A stretch of DNA of 39,867 nt from the NCBI GenBank assembly GCA_013288745.1, contig JABDBG010000015.1, positions 1 through 39,867 on the forward strand, in the 5' to 3' direction. The stretch is from Bacteroidota bacterium. GTDB lineage: Bacteria; Bacteroidota; Bacteroidia; Chitinophagales; Chitinophagaceae. The notes under the pieces are model-generated. The model was not told the DNA's origin, did not search any database, and saw nothing but the letters and a program-made list of their open reading frames with translations. A program made the translations under genes and the position numbers. Below are positions 33,353 to 39,867 of the stretch, in pieces (positions within the stretch are counted from its first letter, which is position 1; each line of letters begins with the position of its first letter).

Positions 33353-34243
33353 ATGGCACAAAATATTTCAGTGATCGGCGCAGGTACTATGGGTAATGGC
33401 ATTGCACATGTATTTGCACAATATGGTTTTAGTGTAACCTTGATAGATGTAAATGCTCAGCAGTTAGAAAAAGCCTTATCAACCATTACAAAAAACCTAG
33501 ATAGACAGGTTGTCAAACAAACCATTACTGAAGCACAAAAGCAAGCAACCCTGGATAATATCACATTTGTAAATGATATCGCCGCAGGTGTAAAAAATGC
33601 TTACCTGGTGGTAGAAGCTGCTACGGAAAATATTGAACTCAAATTAAAGATATTTAAACAGCTCGATGAGGCTGCGCCCGCAGGATGCATTTTAGCCACC
33701 AATACTTCTTCTATCTCCATTACAAAGATCGCAAGCATTACCAAAAGACCCGAATTAGTGATCGGCATGCACTTTATGAATCCTGTTCCTGTGATGAAAC
33801 TGGTAGAAATTATTAAAAGTGCTGAGACAAAAAAAGAAGTGGTTGACACGATCGTTGCATTAAGCAAACAACTGGATAAAATCCCTTGCGTTGTCAATGA
33901 CTATCCCGGCTTTATTGCCAACCGCATTTTAATGCCAATGATCAATGAAGCTATTCTTGCTTTGGAAGAAGGCGTAGCCGGCGTAGCAGAAATCGATACG
34001 ATCATGAAACTCGGCATGTCGCACCCAATGGGACCGTTGCAATTAGCCGATTTTATCGGCTTAGACGTTTGCCTGAATATTATGTTTGTATTGCATGATG
34101 GATTCGATAATATTAAATATACGCCCGCGGCTCTTTTAATAAATATGGTGGCCGCAAAAACACTCGGCGTTAAAACAGGCGAAGGTTTTTATACTTATTC
34201 AAAAGATAATAAAGAGCTGATCGTTAGTTCAAGATTCAAATGA
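33353..34243 (+). CDS. 3-hydroxyacyl-CoA / 3-hydroxybutyryl-CoA dehydrogenase
   Basis: A 296-residue stand-alone dehydrogenase that interconverts 3-hydroxyacyl-CoA and 3-ketoacyl-CoA with NAD(P). The N-terminal Rossmann motif GAGTMG is at 9-14, with the acidic ID at 31-32 favouring NAD. EAATENIELKLKIF, NTSSISITKIA and the catalytic His140 in GMHFMNPVPVMKLVEI follow. The C-terminal domain has FIANRILMPMINEA and GMSHPMGPLQLADFIGLD. The length matches Hbd/PaaH-type enzymes, not the fused FadB type. The thiolase at 11 kb could act on its product. Confidence 0.94.
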   Translation: MAQNISVIGAGTMGNGIAHVFAQYGFSVTLIDVNAQQLEKALSTITKNLDRQVVKQTITEAQKQATLDNITFVNDIAAGVKNAYLVVEAATENIELKLKIFKQLDEAAPAGCILATNTSSISITKIASITKRPELVIGMHFMNPVPVMKLVEIIKSAETKKEVVDTIVALSKQLDKIPCVVNDYPGFIANRILMPMINEAILALEEGVAGVAEIDTIMKLGMSHPMGPLQLADFIGLDVCLNIMFVLHDGFDNIKYTPAALLINMVAAKTLGVKTGEGFYTYSKDNKELIVSSRFK

Positions 34244-34246
34244 TTC

Positions 34247-34254
34247 TATATTTG
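34247..34254 (+). promoter_or_regulatory. -7 box of anmK
   Basis: TATATTTG matches TAnnTTTG, immediately after the preceding stop codon and 17 nt before the anmK start. Confidence 0.45.
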
Positions 34255-34271
34255 CTACCTCAATAACATAT

Positions 34272-35357
34272 ATGGTATACAAAGTAATTGGTATTATGAG
34301 CGGCAGCTCGGTTGATGGATTGGATATTGCGTACGTACATCTTCATGAAACAGGAGGGAAATGGGATTATGAAATATTGGCTGCCGAATGTGTTGAATAC
34401 ACTGCTGAATGGAAACAACAATTAACCAATGCCATTCATTTGTCGGGTTTGGAGTATCAATTATTACACACGGGCTACGGGCATTTTATCGGTGAAAAGA
34501 TCAATCATTTTATTATTGAAAATGGTTTGCAACATAAAATAGACCTGGTCGCATCGCACGGACATACTACCTTTCATCTGCCTAAACAAAAAATGACCGC
34601 ACAAATTGGCGATGGCGCCGCTATTGCGGCCGAAACGCGATTGCCTGTGGTAAGTGATCTCCGATCTTTGGATATCGCCTTCGGCGGACAAGGTGCACCG
34701 ATCGTTCCCATCGGACAAAAATTATTATTTCCTGAATACCATTATTTTTTAAATATCGGTGGTATTGCAAATGTATCTGTCAACAACGGAGGAAAATATA
34801 TTGCCTTTGATGTTTGTCCGGCTAACAGGGTATTGAACATGTTCGCTGAAGAAATGAATATGGAACATGATGAAAGCGGAAAAATAGCTGCATCAGGAAA
34901 AGTAAATGAAACTCTTTTGCAACAATTAAATGCCTTACCTTATTATCAACAGCCTTTTCCAAAATCATTAGCCAATAGTTTTGGGGTTGATACTGTTTAT
35001 CCGCTGATCAAAAAAGCCGGTCTTACTATACCGGATGCCTTATGTACTTATGTGGAACATATTGCCCTGCAAATAAAAAAAGCTTTGTTTACTGAGATCA
35101 CACTTTCTAACGTGCCATTATTTGTAACTGGCGGTGGCGCATTAAATACGTATTTGATAGAAAGATTAAAAACGATCCTATCTGAAAAAGGAATTGAAGT
35201 TGTGGTGCCGGATGAAAGATTGGTTCAATATAAAGAAGCATTGGTTATGGCTTTACTCGGCGCGCTCCGCTGGAGAGAAGAAGCCACCGTACTTTCTTCT
35301 GTAACGGGTGCCGCAGCTAATAGCGTTGGTGGCGCTTTATGGTTAGGTAAATTATAA
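34272..35357 (+). CDS. anmK: Anhydro-N-acetylmuramic acid kinase
   Basis: A 361-residue sugar kinase of the ASKHA fold that opens and phosphorylates 1,6-anhydro-MurNAc in cell-wall recycling. The N-terminal ATP-binding motif GIMSGSSVDGLD (7-18) is complete. DLVASHGHTTFH, AQIGDGAAIAAETRLPVVSDLRSLDIAFGGQGAPIVPIGQKLLF, NIGGIANVS, FDVCPANRVLNMFAEE and FVTGGGALNTYLIERL follow as expected. Length is normal. An amidase gene nearby fits a role in wall turnover, though the two are separated by two unrelated genes. Confidence 0.96.
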   Translation: MVYKVIGIMSGSSVDGLDIAYVHLHETGGKWDYEILAAECVEYTAEWKQQLTNAIHLSGLEYQLLHTGYGHFIGEKINHFIIENGLQHKIDLVASHGHTTFHLPKQKMTAQIGDGAAIAAETRLPVVSDLRSLDIAFGGQGAPIVPIGQKLLFPEYHYFLNIGGIANVSVNNGGKYIAFDVCPANRVLNMFAEEMNMEHDESGKIAASGKVNETLLQQLNALPYYQQPFPKSLANSFGVDTVYPLIKKAGLTIPDALCTYVEHIALQIKKALFTEITLSNVPLFVTGGGALNTYLIERLKTILSEKGIEVVVPDERLVQYKEALVMALLGALRWREEATVLSSVTGAAANSVGGALWLGKL

Positions 35358-35429
35358 CTCCCTTTTTTTCAAGTCCAAAAGTCTTAGATTTTTTCTCTCC
35401 TCGCTACGCATTTCGTAACTTTACTGCTT

Positions 35430-37733
35430 ATGAAATATTTAGACGAGTTAAACGAACCGCAGAGAGAAGCTGTACTACATAAAGACGGGCCCATCATGAT
35501 CGTTGCCGGCGCAGGAAGCGGCAAAACTAAAGTATTGACCACACGCATCGCACACCTGATGGGTGAACATGGCATCGATGCATTTAATATACTGGCGCTG
35601 ACTTTCACCAACAAAGCTGCTGCAGAAATGAAGGAAAGAATTGAAAGAACTTTAGGCAATACAGAAGCAAGAAATTTATACATCGGTACTTTTCACAGCG
35701 TTTTTGCAAGGATACTTCGTGGCGAAGCCAACAAATTAGGTTACCCCAATAATTTCACTATTTACGATACGGATGATGCCAAGAGCGTTATCAAAACTGT
35801 TATCAACGAAATGAACCTTGATGACAAACAGTACAAACCTAATATTATTTACAACAGAATTTCTTCTGCAAAAAACAGTTTGATCGGTCCGGTTGAATAC
35901 ATGAATGATAAAGGGCTGCAACAGGAAGATGCAAGAGCCAACAGGCCGTTGATCGGGCAGATATATGATGCTTACGCGAAGCGTTGTTTTAAAAATGGCG
36001 CGATGGATTTTGATGACTTGCTTTTCAAGATGTACATCTTACTGAAAAATTTTCCGGAAGCATTATCTAAATACCAGAAAAAATTCAAATACATTTTAAT
36101 CGATGAGTACCAGGATACTAATACTTCTCAGTATGAAATAATAAAACTGTTAGGTGCTATGCATGAAAACGTTTGCGTAGTAGGTGATGATGCTCAAAGT
36201 ATTTACAGTTTCCGCGGAGCGACGATAGAAAATATATTACAATTTCAAAAAGATTATGACGATGTAAAAGTGGTAAAGCTTGAACAGAATTATCGCAGCA
36301 CCAACAGCATCATCAAAGTTGCCAACCAGATCATCGATAAAAATAAAAATCAATTACCTAAAAAACTGTGGACCGATAAAGCGGATGGAGAAAAAATAAG
36401 ATTAGTAAGAACAGCCACTGATAACGAAGAAGGAAAATATGTTGCCGACACAATAAAAGAACAAAAACTCCGCAATCATTTTATGAATAGCGAGTTTGCT
36501 ATTTTGTACCGCACCAATGCACAGAGTAGAGCATATGAAGAAAGTCTGCGGCGGATGAATATTCCTTATAAAATTTATGGAGGTTTATCTTTCTATCAAC
36601 GCAAAGAAATTAAAGATTATGTTGCTTATCTGCGTGTGATCGTTAATACCAGAGATGAGGAAGCATTAAAACGTATCATCAATTATCCAACAAGAGGTAT
36701 TGGTAAAACGAGTCTTGATAGAGCTATTTTAGCAGCCAATGAAAATAATATAACGTTATGGGAGGTTCTTGAACAAGCTCGCACTGCAGGCTATAAAGGA
36801 GGCACACTTGAATCCATTGAAAATTTTGTAAGAATGATCAAAATGTTTCAAAGTGAAATGAAGAAAGGCACGAATGCGTATGACCTGGCAGTAATAGTTG
36901 GTAAAAGTACCGGCATCGTCAAAGAATTATTCAACGATAAAACCACAGAAGGCCTGGCACGGTATGAGAACACACAGGAGTTATTAAACTCCATAAAAGA
37001 ATTTACCGAAACACCCATGAATGAAGAAGATGGTGAAGTAGGCGATAAAGGATTAGGCACTTACTTACAACAGATCACTTTATTAACTGATGCTGATAAT
37101 AATAAAGACGAAGCGGACAGCGTAAAATTAATGACGATACATGCGGCGAAAGGATTAGAATTCAGTTGCGTATTTGTTGGCGGATTAGAAGAAACATTAT
37201 TTCCGAATGCGATGAGCATTAATACAAGGGAAGAGCTGGAAGAAGAGCGCAGGTTGTTTTATGTAGCAATAACAAGGGCCAAGAAAAACCTGTGGCTAAC
37301 GTATGCGAATGCACGCTATCGTTTTGGCCAGTTACAACAAAATGACCCAAGCCGTTTTATTGAAGAGATGCCGGTAGAATATATTGACAAAAGCTTTGCA
37401 GGCGGTGGTGTAAACAATCAGAATACGGCGAACCGCCAATATGGGAATGGCAATCCTTTGTGGAGTCGTGGTGATCAGGCGCCGGCTAAACCTGCTTATT
37501 TAGCTCCGGCCGCAAGGCCACAAACAAAAGAACATACGCCTTCTGCAGATTTTGCGGCAAGCGATACCAGCAATTTACAGGCAGGACAAAAAGTGGAGCA
37601 CCAGAAATTCGGTTTTGGAGAAGTTGTTAAAATGGAAGGCGCAGCACACAATCCAATTGCCACTGTGCAATTTGATCAGAACGGAGAAAAAAAGATCATG
37701 CTGAATTATGCCAAACTGCGTATCGTAGAATAA
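35430..37733 (+). CDS. pcrA: UvrD/PcrA-type ATP-dependent DNA helicase
   Basis: A 767-residue superfamily 1A 3'-5' helicase for repair and for clearing blocked forks. LNEPQREAV is the Q motif, AGAGSGKT (26-33) is Walker A, and FTNKAAAEMKERI follows. FDDLLFKMYILL, LIDEYQDTNTSQYE (Walker B), VVGDDAQSIYSFRGA, LEQNYRST, VKLMTIHAAKGLEF and EEERRLFYVAITRAK are motifs III to VI. The C-terminal tail (about 690-767) ends in a PcrA-type Tudor-like domain (GQKVEHQKFGFGEVVKMEG). The symbol could equally be uvrD. A near-match promoter box (TAACTTTA, 35416-35423) ends 6 nt before the start. The stop is adjacent to that of the next gene on the other strand. Confidence 0.95.
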   Translation: MKYLDELNEPQREAVLHKDGPIMIVAGAGSGKTKVLTTRIAHLMGEHGIDAFNILALTFTNKAAAEMKERIERTLGNTEARNLYIGTFHSVFARILRGEANKLGYPNNFTIYDTDDAKSVIKTVINEMNLDDKQYKPNIIYNRISSAKNSLIGPVEYMNDKGLQQEDARANRPLIGQIYDAYAKRCFKNGAMDFDDLLFKMYILLKNFPEALSKYQKKFKYILIDEYQDTNTSQYEIIKLLGAMHENVCVVGDDAQSIYSFRGATIENILQFQKDYDDVKVVKLEQNYRSTNSIIKVANQIIDKNKNQLPKKLWTDKADGEKIRLVRTATDNEEGKYVADTIKEQKLRNHFMNSEFAILYRTNAQSRAYEESLRRMNIPYKIYGGLSFYQRKEIKDYVAYLRVIVNTRDEEALKRIINYPTRGIGKTSLDRAILAANENNITLWEVLEQARTAGYKGGTLESIENFVRMIKMFQSEMKKGTNAYDLAVIVGKSTGIVKELFNDKTTEGLARYENTQELLNSIKEFTETPMNEEDGEVGDKGLGTYLQQITLLTDADNNKDEADSVKLMTIHAAKGLEFSCVFVGGLEETLFPNAMSINTREELEEERRLFYVAITRAKKNLWLTYANARYRFGQLQQNDPSRFIEEMPVEYIDKSFAGGGVNNQNTANRQYGNGNPLWSRGDQAPAKPAYLAPAARPQTKEHTPSADFAASDTSNLQAGQKVEHQKFGFGEVVKMEGAAHNPIATVQFDQNGEKKIMLNYAKLRIVE

Positions 37734-38558
37734 TTACAACTGTTTGCAGTAATACATCATATCCGTAGTTCCGAAATCAAGTTCTTTTCCGTCAGCAACT
37801 TTAACGGGAAGATCATAAGTAATATTGGCCGTTACTATTTTGATATTTTTACCATGAATAATAACCGTGCAGGGAACTTCCTGTGATATTTCTCCTGCAT
37901 AAATAGTAGCCGTTCCGTTAGCGGTATTTTTATCAGCCTTCTTCGTCAGGTTTAAATATTTTAGTATGATCGTAGTTGATGTGATAAAACCGGGCTTTGC
38001 CTGTCTTTTATAAACTGTCCAGCTACCCATTAAATTAGCGATCGTAACTTTCGATGCCTCATCTTCCGATTCGGTGGTTGTAGCCTTTTTAGCAGGTGCA
38101 TATCCATCGGCCAATTCATAGGCAAACATATTTACCTTTTTAAAGTAATGCACAGAATCATCCTGATCCTGCAATACCATCGCATCTTTTGAAACGGATA
38201 AGGCTGTGTAATCCTGGTCGGCGGCCATCAGGTCATTGTCATCATCAATAGACGCTCTTTCTACCATGCGGATGTCCATTTTATTATCCGTCGTTTTTCT
38301 TGTCTCAACCATTCTGTCATCTGTAAAATGAAGCAGGGTTGTATCTAAAAAAGAAACCTGTTTTTTATTCGGACTCACGCGCTTTATTTCCTGCCATTTT
38401 CCGTAAAACTGGGGTAGACTGAAAAGCGTAGTAGGTTTAGCTTCTGATTGTTGAGTCGTCGCCCTATGCCCCCTGGCAACCATCTGGCCTGTTTGAGCGT
38501 ATGAAAAATGACCAAAACAACAAAATATACTGATCGGTAAAAGGTAGCGTAGACTCAT
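37734..38558 (-). CDS. Secreted lipocalin-like protein with two similar halves
   Basis: A 274-residue protein of unknown function with a signal peptide (about 1-22, FSYAQ). Two segments have the G-x-W opening of lipocalin-like domains: YGKWQEIKRVSPNKKQVSFLDTTLLHFTDD (about 52-80) and MGSWTVYKRQAKPGFITSTTIILKYL (about 182-208), which suggests two related domains of about 120 residues. An acidic/Thr-rich linker (KKATTTESEDEAS) separates them. I cannot assign a ligand. Its stop codon directly abuts that of pcrA, and a TAnnTTTG box (TAATTTTG) ends 8 nt before its ATG. Confidence 0.75.
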   Translation of the reverse strand: MSLRYLLPISIFCCFGHFSYAQTGQMVARGHRATTQQSEAKPTTLFSLPQFYGKWQEIKRVSPNKKQVSFLDTTLLHFTDDRMVETRKTTDNKMDIRMVERASIDDDNDLMAADQDYTALSVSKDAMVLQDQDDSVHYFKKVNMFAYELADGYAPAKKATTTESEDEASKVTIANLMGSWTVYKRQAKPGFITSTTIILKYLNLTKKADKNTANGTATIYAGEISQEVPCTVIIHGKNIKIVTANITYDLPVKVADGKELDFGTTDMMYYCKQL

Positions 38559-38566
38559 GATAGCTG

Positions 38567-38574
38567 CAAAATTA
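38567..38574 (-). promoter_or_regulatory. -7 box of the lipocalin-like gene (near-leaderless)
   Basis: The minus strand reads TAATTTTG, which fits TAnnTTTG, 8 nt before the ATG at 38558. Confidence 0.5.
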
Positions 38575-38730
38575 ATGTCTTGTAATATTACAAAAAATAG
38601 CCGTTAAAACCTGATTTCGAACGAAGGTTTGTGATAAAAGTCCCGACCGGTATATTTTCGAGATAAGAAATAATTCGCTCCCGGCACCCATCCCCACTTT
38701 GTAAATAGCCCTTTATAGCGAGTTAATTCT

Positions 38731-38738
38731 TACCTTTG
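38731..38738 (+). promoter_or_regulatory. -7 box of the Nfu gene
   Basis: TACCTTTG matches TAnnTTTG, 21 nt before the ATG at 38760. It supports that ATG over the TTG at 38736, which lies inside the box. Confidence 0.55.
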
Positions 38739-38759
38739 CGTATAAGAAATACACGTATT

Positions 38760-39359
38760 ATGATAAAGACAGGAAGCACGATCATTAGCATCTATACAGA
38801 GATGACACCGAATCCCGAAACAATGAAATTTGTGGCGAATAAATTATTATACCCCGGAAAGAGCATCGACTTCCCGGATGAAGCCAGCGCGAAACCATCT
38901 TTGTTAGCACAGGAACTATTCACTTTTCCATTTATAAAATCAGTTTTCATCGCAAGTAATTTTATTACTTTGACTAAAACCGGTGATACAGGCGATTGGG
39001 ATGATATTATTCCAACGATCAAACAATTCTTAAAAGAATATTTGGAAGAAGGTAAACCGGTTGTGAACGAAGAAGAAGTTGCTACCATGAAATCTGAAAG
39101 CAGCAACGAAGTAAGCGCCGATGATGACGATGTGGTAAAACGCATCAAAGAATTATTAGAAAGCTACGTTAAGCCTGCCGTTGAAATGGATGGCGGCGCT
39201 ATTCAATTTAAAAGCTACGAAGATGGTAAGGTGAACCTGATGTTACAAGGAAGCTGCAGCGGTTGCCCATCATCAATGATCACGCTGAAAGCGGGCATTG
39301 AAGGAATGATGAAGAGAATGATACCGGAGGTAAAAGAAGTAGTGGCAGAAGCAGAATAA
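38760..39359 (+). CDS. Nfu-type iron-sulfur cluster scaffold/carrier
   Basis: A 199-residue protein with an N-terminal Nfu_N domain (about 10-95, TEMTPNPETMKFVANKLLYPGKSIDF) and a C-terminal NifU-like domain (about 122-199). The latter holds the Fe-S ligand pair Cys166/Cys169 in GSCSGCPSS and the leading VKPAVEMDGGAIQF. Such proteins carry or assemble [4Fe-4S] clusters for target enzymes. The ATG at 38760 is preferred, because it starts just before the Nfu_N domain and follows a promoter box; the alternative TTG is inside the promoter. The middle linker (about 96-121) is acidic and Glu/Ser-rich. Confidence 0.94.
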   Translation: MIKTGSTIISIYTEMTPNPETMKFVANKLLYPGKSIDFPDEASAKPSLLAQELFTFPFIKSVFIASNFITLTKTGDTGDWDDIIPTIKQFLKEYLEEGKPVVNEEEVATMKSESSNEVSADDDDVVKRIKELLESYVKPAVEMDGGAIQFKSYEDGKVNLMLQGSCSGCPSSMITLKAGIEGMMKRMIPEVKEVVAEAE

Positions 39360-39380
39360 AAAATCTCCCCGAAGGGAGAT
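39357..39380 (-). terminator. Minus-strand terminator with a UUCG loop next to the Nfu stop codon
   Basis: Arms 39363-39369 and 39374-39380 (ATCTCCC with GGGAGAT) give, on the minus strand, a 7-bp stem closed by C(TTCG)G, the classic extra-stable tetraloop, followed by a T-run that reaches the Nfu stop codon. It would stop transcription entering nfu in antisense from the DoxX gene. Confidence 0.75.
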
Positions 39381-39400
39381 CATACTTACAAAATATTTTT

Positions 39401-39428
39401 AAAAGGCATCTATACCAGGATGCCTTTT
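39401..39428 (-). terminator. Terminator overlapping the end of the DoxX-like gene
   Basis: AAAAGGCATC (39401-39410) pairs with GATGCCTTTT (39419-39428). On the minus strand the 5' arm is the Lys-Gly-Ile codons near the C-terminus and the 3' arm starts just after the stop; a T-rich stretch follows. Confidence 0.7.
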
Positions 39429-39757
39429 GGATTTTCTCTATCTTCCCTGTGCCACCATGCCCAAAGTATTAAAACGGGTTGACCCACAAATAACCTTGCC
39501 CATAATTGCCACGCACTTGGATTTACCTCGATCATATAAATATGCGTAGGTATATAAACGATCAGCATTACCATGATGCCCGTCGCAGCCACTTTACGTG
39601 TTTGAGGAAAAATCAGTAATAAGGCAAATATTATTTCAGCAACCCCCGCTATATAATTAATAACCGAATGAAACGGAATATATGGCGGAATGATATCAAA
39701 ATAAGAATGAGGGAACAGAAAATGCCTCACACCTTCATACAGGTAAAAAAGTATCAT
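39410..39757 (-). CDS. DoxX-like small membrane protein, possibly truncated at the N-terminus
   Basis: A 115-residue protein with about four membrane segments. FLYEGVRHFLFPHSYFDIIPPYIPFHSVINYIAGVAEIIFALLLIFPQTRKVAATGIM is typical of DoxX/DoxD-related proteins, whose role is usually unknown. Family members often have 10-15 more residues in front of the first helix, so this copy may lack part of its N-terminus. I use the ATG at 39757; a TTG three codons earlier is possible. The ATG overlaps the stop of an upstream P-loop fragment in an ATGA arrangement, so translation may be coupled. Confidence 0.75.
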   Translation of the reverse strand: MILFYLYEGVRHFLFPHSYFDIIPPYIPFHSVINYIAGVAEIIFALLLIFPQTRKVAATGIMVMLIVYIPTHIYMIEVNPSAWQLWARLFVGQPVLILWAWWHREDRENPKGILV

Positions 39758-39855
39758 AACACCCAATCCGTTTTATAATGGGCTGCCAGCTGCTCACAAA
39801 GCGTACTTTTTCCGGTACTTTCAGGGCCAATGACCACAATTTTTTTTGGTAACAT
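39754..39855 (-). pseudogene. Truncated NadR-like P-loop kinase fragment (33 codons)
   Basis: A short frame beginning MLPKKIVVIGPESTGKSTL contains a full Walker A motif GPESTGKS (10-17), followed by CEQLAAHYKTDWV and then Leu and a stop. This resembles the first 32 residues of nicotinamide-riboside-kinase-like (NadR-type) ATPases, which normally continue with a PEYAR-like motif. Here the sequence runs instead into the DoxX gene. It is not long enough to be a working kinase. A deletion joining two genes, an assembly join, or a very short leader peptide are possible; upstream sequence beyond 39867 is not visible. Confidence 0.55.
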
Positions 39856-39867
39856 TCGTTTTACTCT

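Noticed and set aside
38736-38759. TTG start for the Nfu gene
   Set aside because: It lies inside the -7 box TACCTTTG; the ATG at 38760 begins just before the Nfu_N domain.
1-39867. Search for CRISPR arrays, tRNA/rRNA genes, insertion sequences, integrases and phage genes
   Set aside because: No regularly spaced repeats, cloverleaf-like sequences, transposase or integrase motifs were seen; the repeats present are terminators, one in-gene tandem repeat and short word repeats.

Overview
The window looks like a chromosomal segment of a Bacteroidota member, most likely Chitinophagaceae or a close relative. Supporting signs are moderately AT-rich DNA, many promoters of the Bacteroidota TAnnTTTG type, almost no Shine-Dalgarno sequences, a PorT-type (type IX secretion) protein next to ubiE, a TonB-dependent receptor with a CarboxypepD_reg-like N-terminus, and a dihydroorotase of the Bacteroidota 'DDQVHFREP' type. 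No tRNA, rRNA, CRISPR array, insertion sequence, integrase or phage gene was seen. Most of the window is core genome with a few accessory genes.

Layout. 1-4.6 kb: a tight three-gene carbohydrate operon on the + strand (GMC oxidoreductase cut by the window edge, glucose-1-dehydrogenase-like SDR, GH63/MGH1-like glycosidase). 4.6-11 kb: pheT (-), a 443-bp divergent intergenic region with DnaA-box-like sites, dnaB (+), rsmE (+), pyrD (-). 11.1-15.4 kb: a thiolase, then a small secreted protein and a TonB-dependent receptor behind a palindrome that overlaps the promoter, probably a metal-uptake locus. 15.4-21 kb: a DUF983 zinc-ribbon membrane protein, an ABC exporter and three glycosyltransferases. 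21-25.3 kb (-): yifB, a MutS-like ATPase and dihydroorotase. 25.3-29.3 kb: a large RemB/Wzi-like outer-membrane protein, convergent porT, ubiE and engB. 29.4-30.7 kb (-): three small genes (YkuK-like, CoA-binding, DCC). 30.9-35.4 kb (+): an N-acetylmuramoyl-L-alanine amidase, a Gln/Tyr-rich secreted protein, a 3-hydroxyacyl-CoA dehydrogenase and anmK. 35.4-39.9 kb: pcrA/uvrD helicase, a lipocalin-like protein (-), an Nfu scaffold, and a DoxX-like gene preceded by a truncated NadR-like P-loop fragment.

Functional links. Two pyrimidine genes (pyrD, pyrC), two beta-oxidation or butanoyl-CoA genes (thiolase, hydroxyacyl-CoA dehydrogenase) and two cell-wall turnover genes (amidase, anmK) lie here but mostly not in shared operons. 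The RemB-like protein and PorT suggest type IX secretion or surface functions.

Most notable observations: a DnaB helicase whose last residues imitate the SSB C-terminal peptide; a recurring promoter layout in which TAnnTTTG ends 4-8 nt before the start codon, which predicts leaderless mRNAs; DnaA-like boxes upstream of dnaB; a 7-bp tandem repeat inside pyrD; terminators built from short words repeated and then inverted; a Gln/Tyr-rich plus Arg/Gly-rich secreted protein; and a truncated NadR-like/DoxX junction. No single gene set here is clearly a new defence or mobile system.
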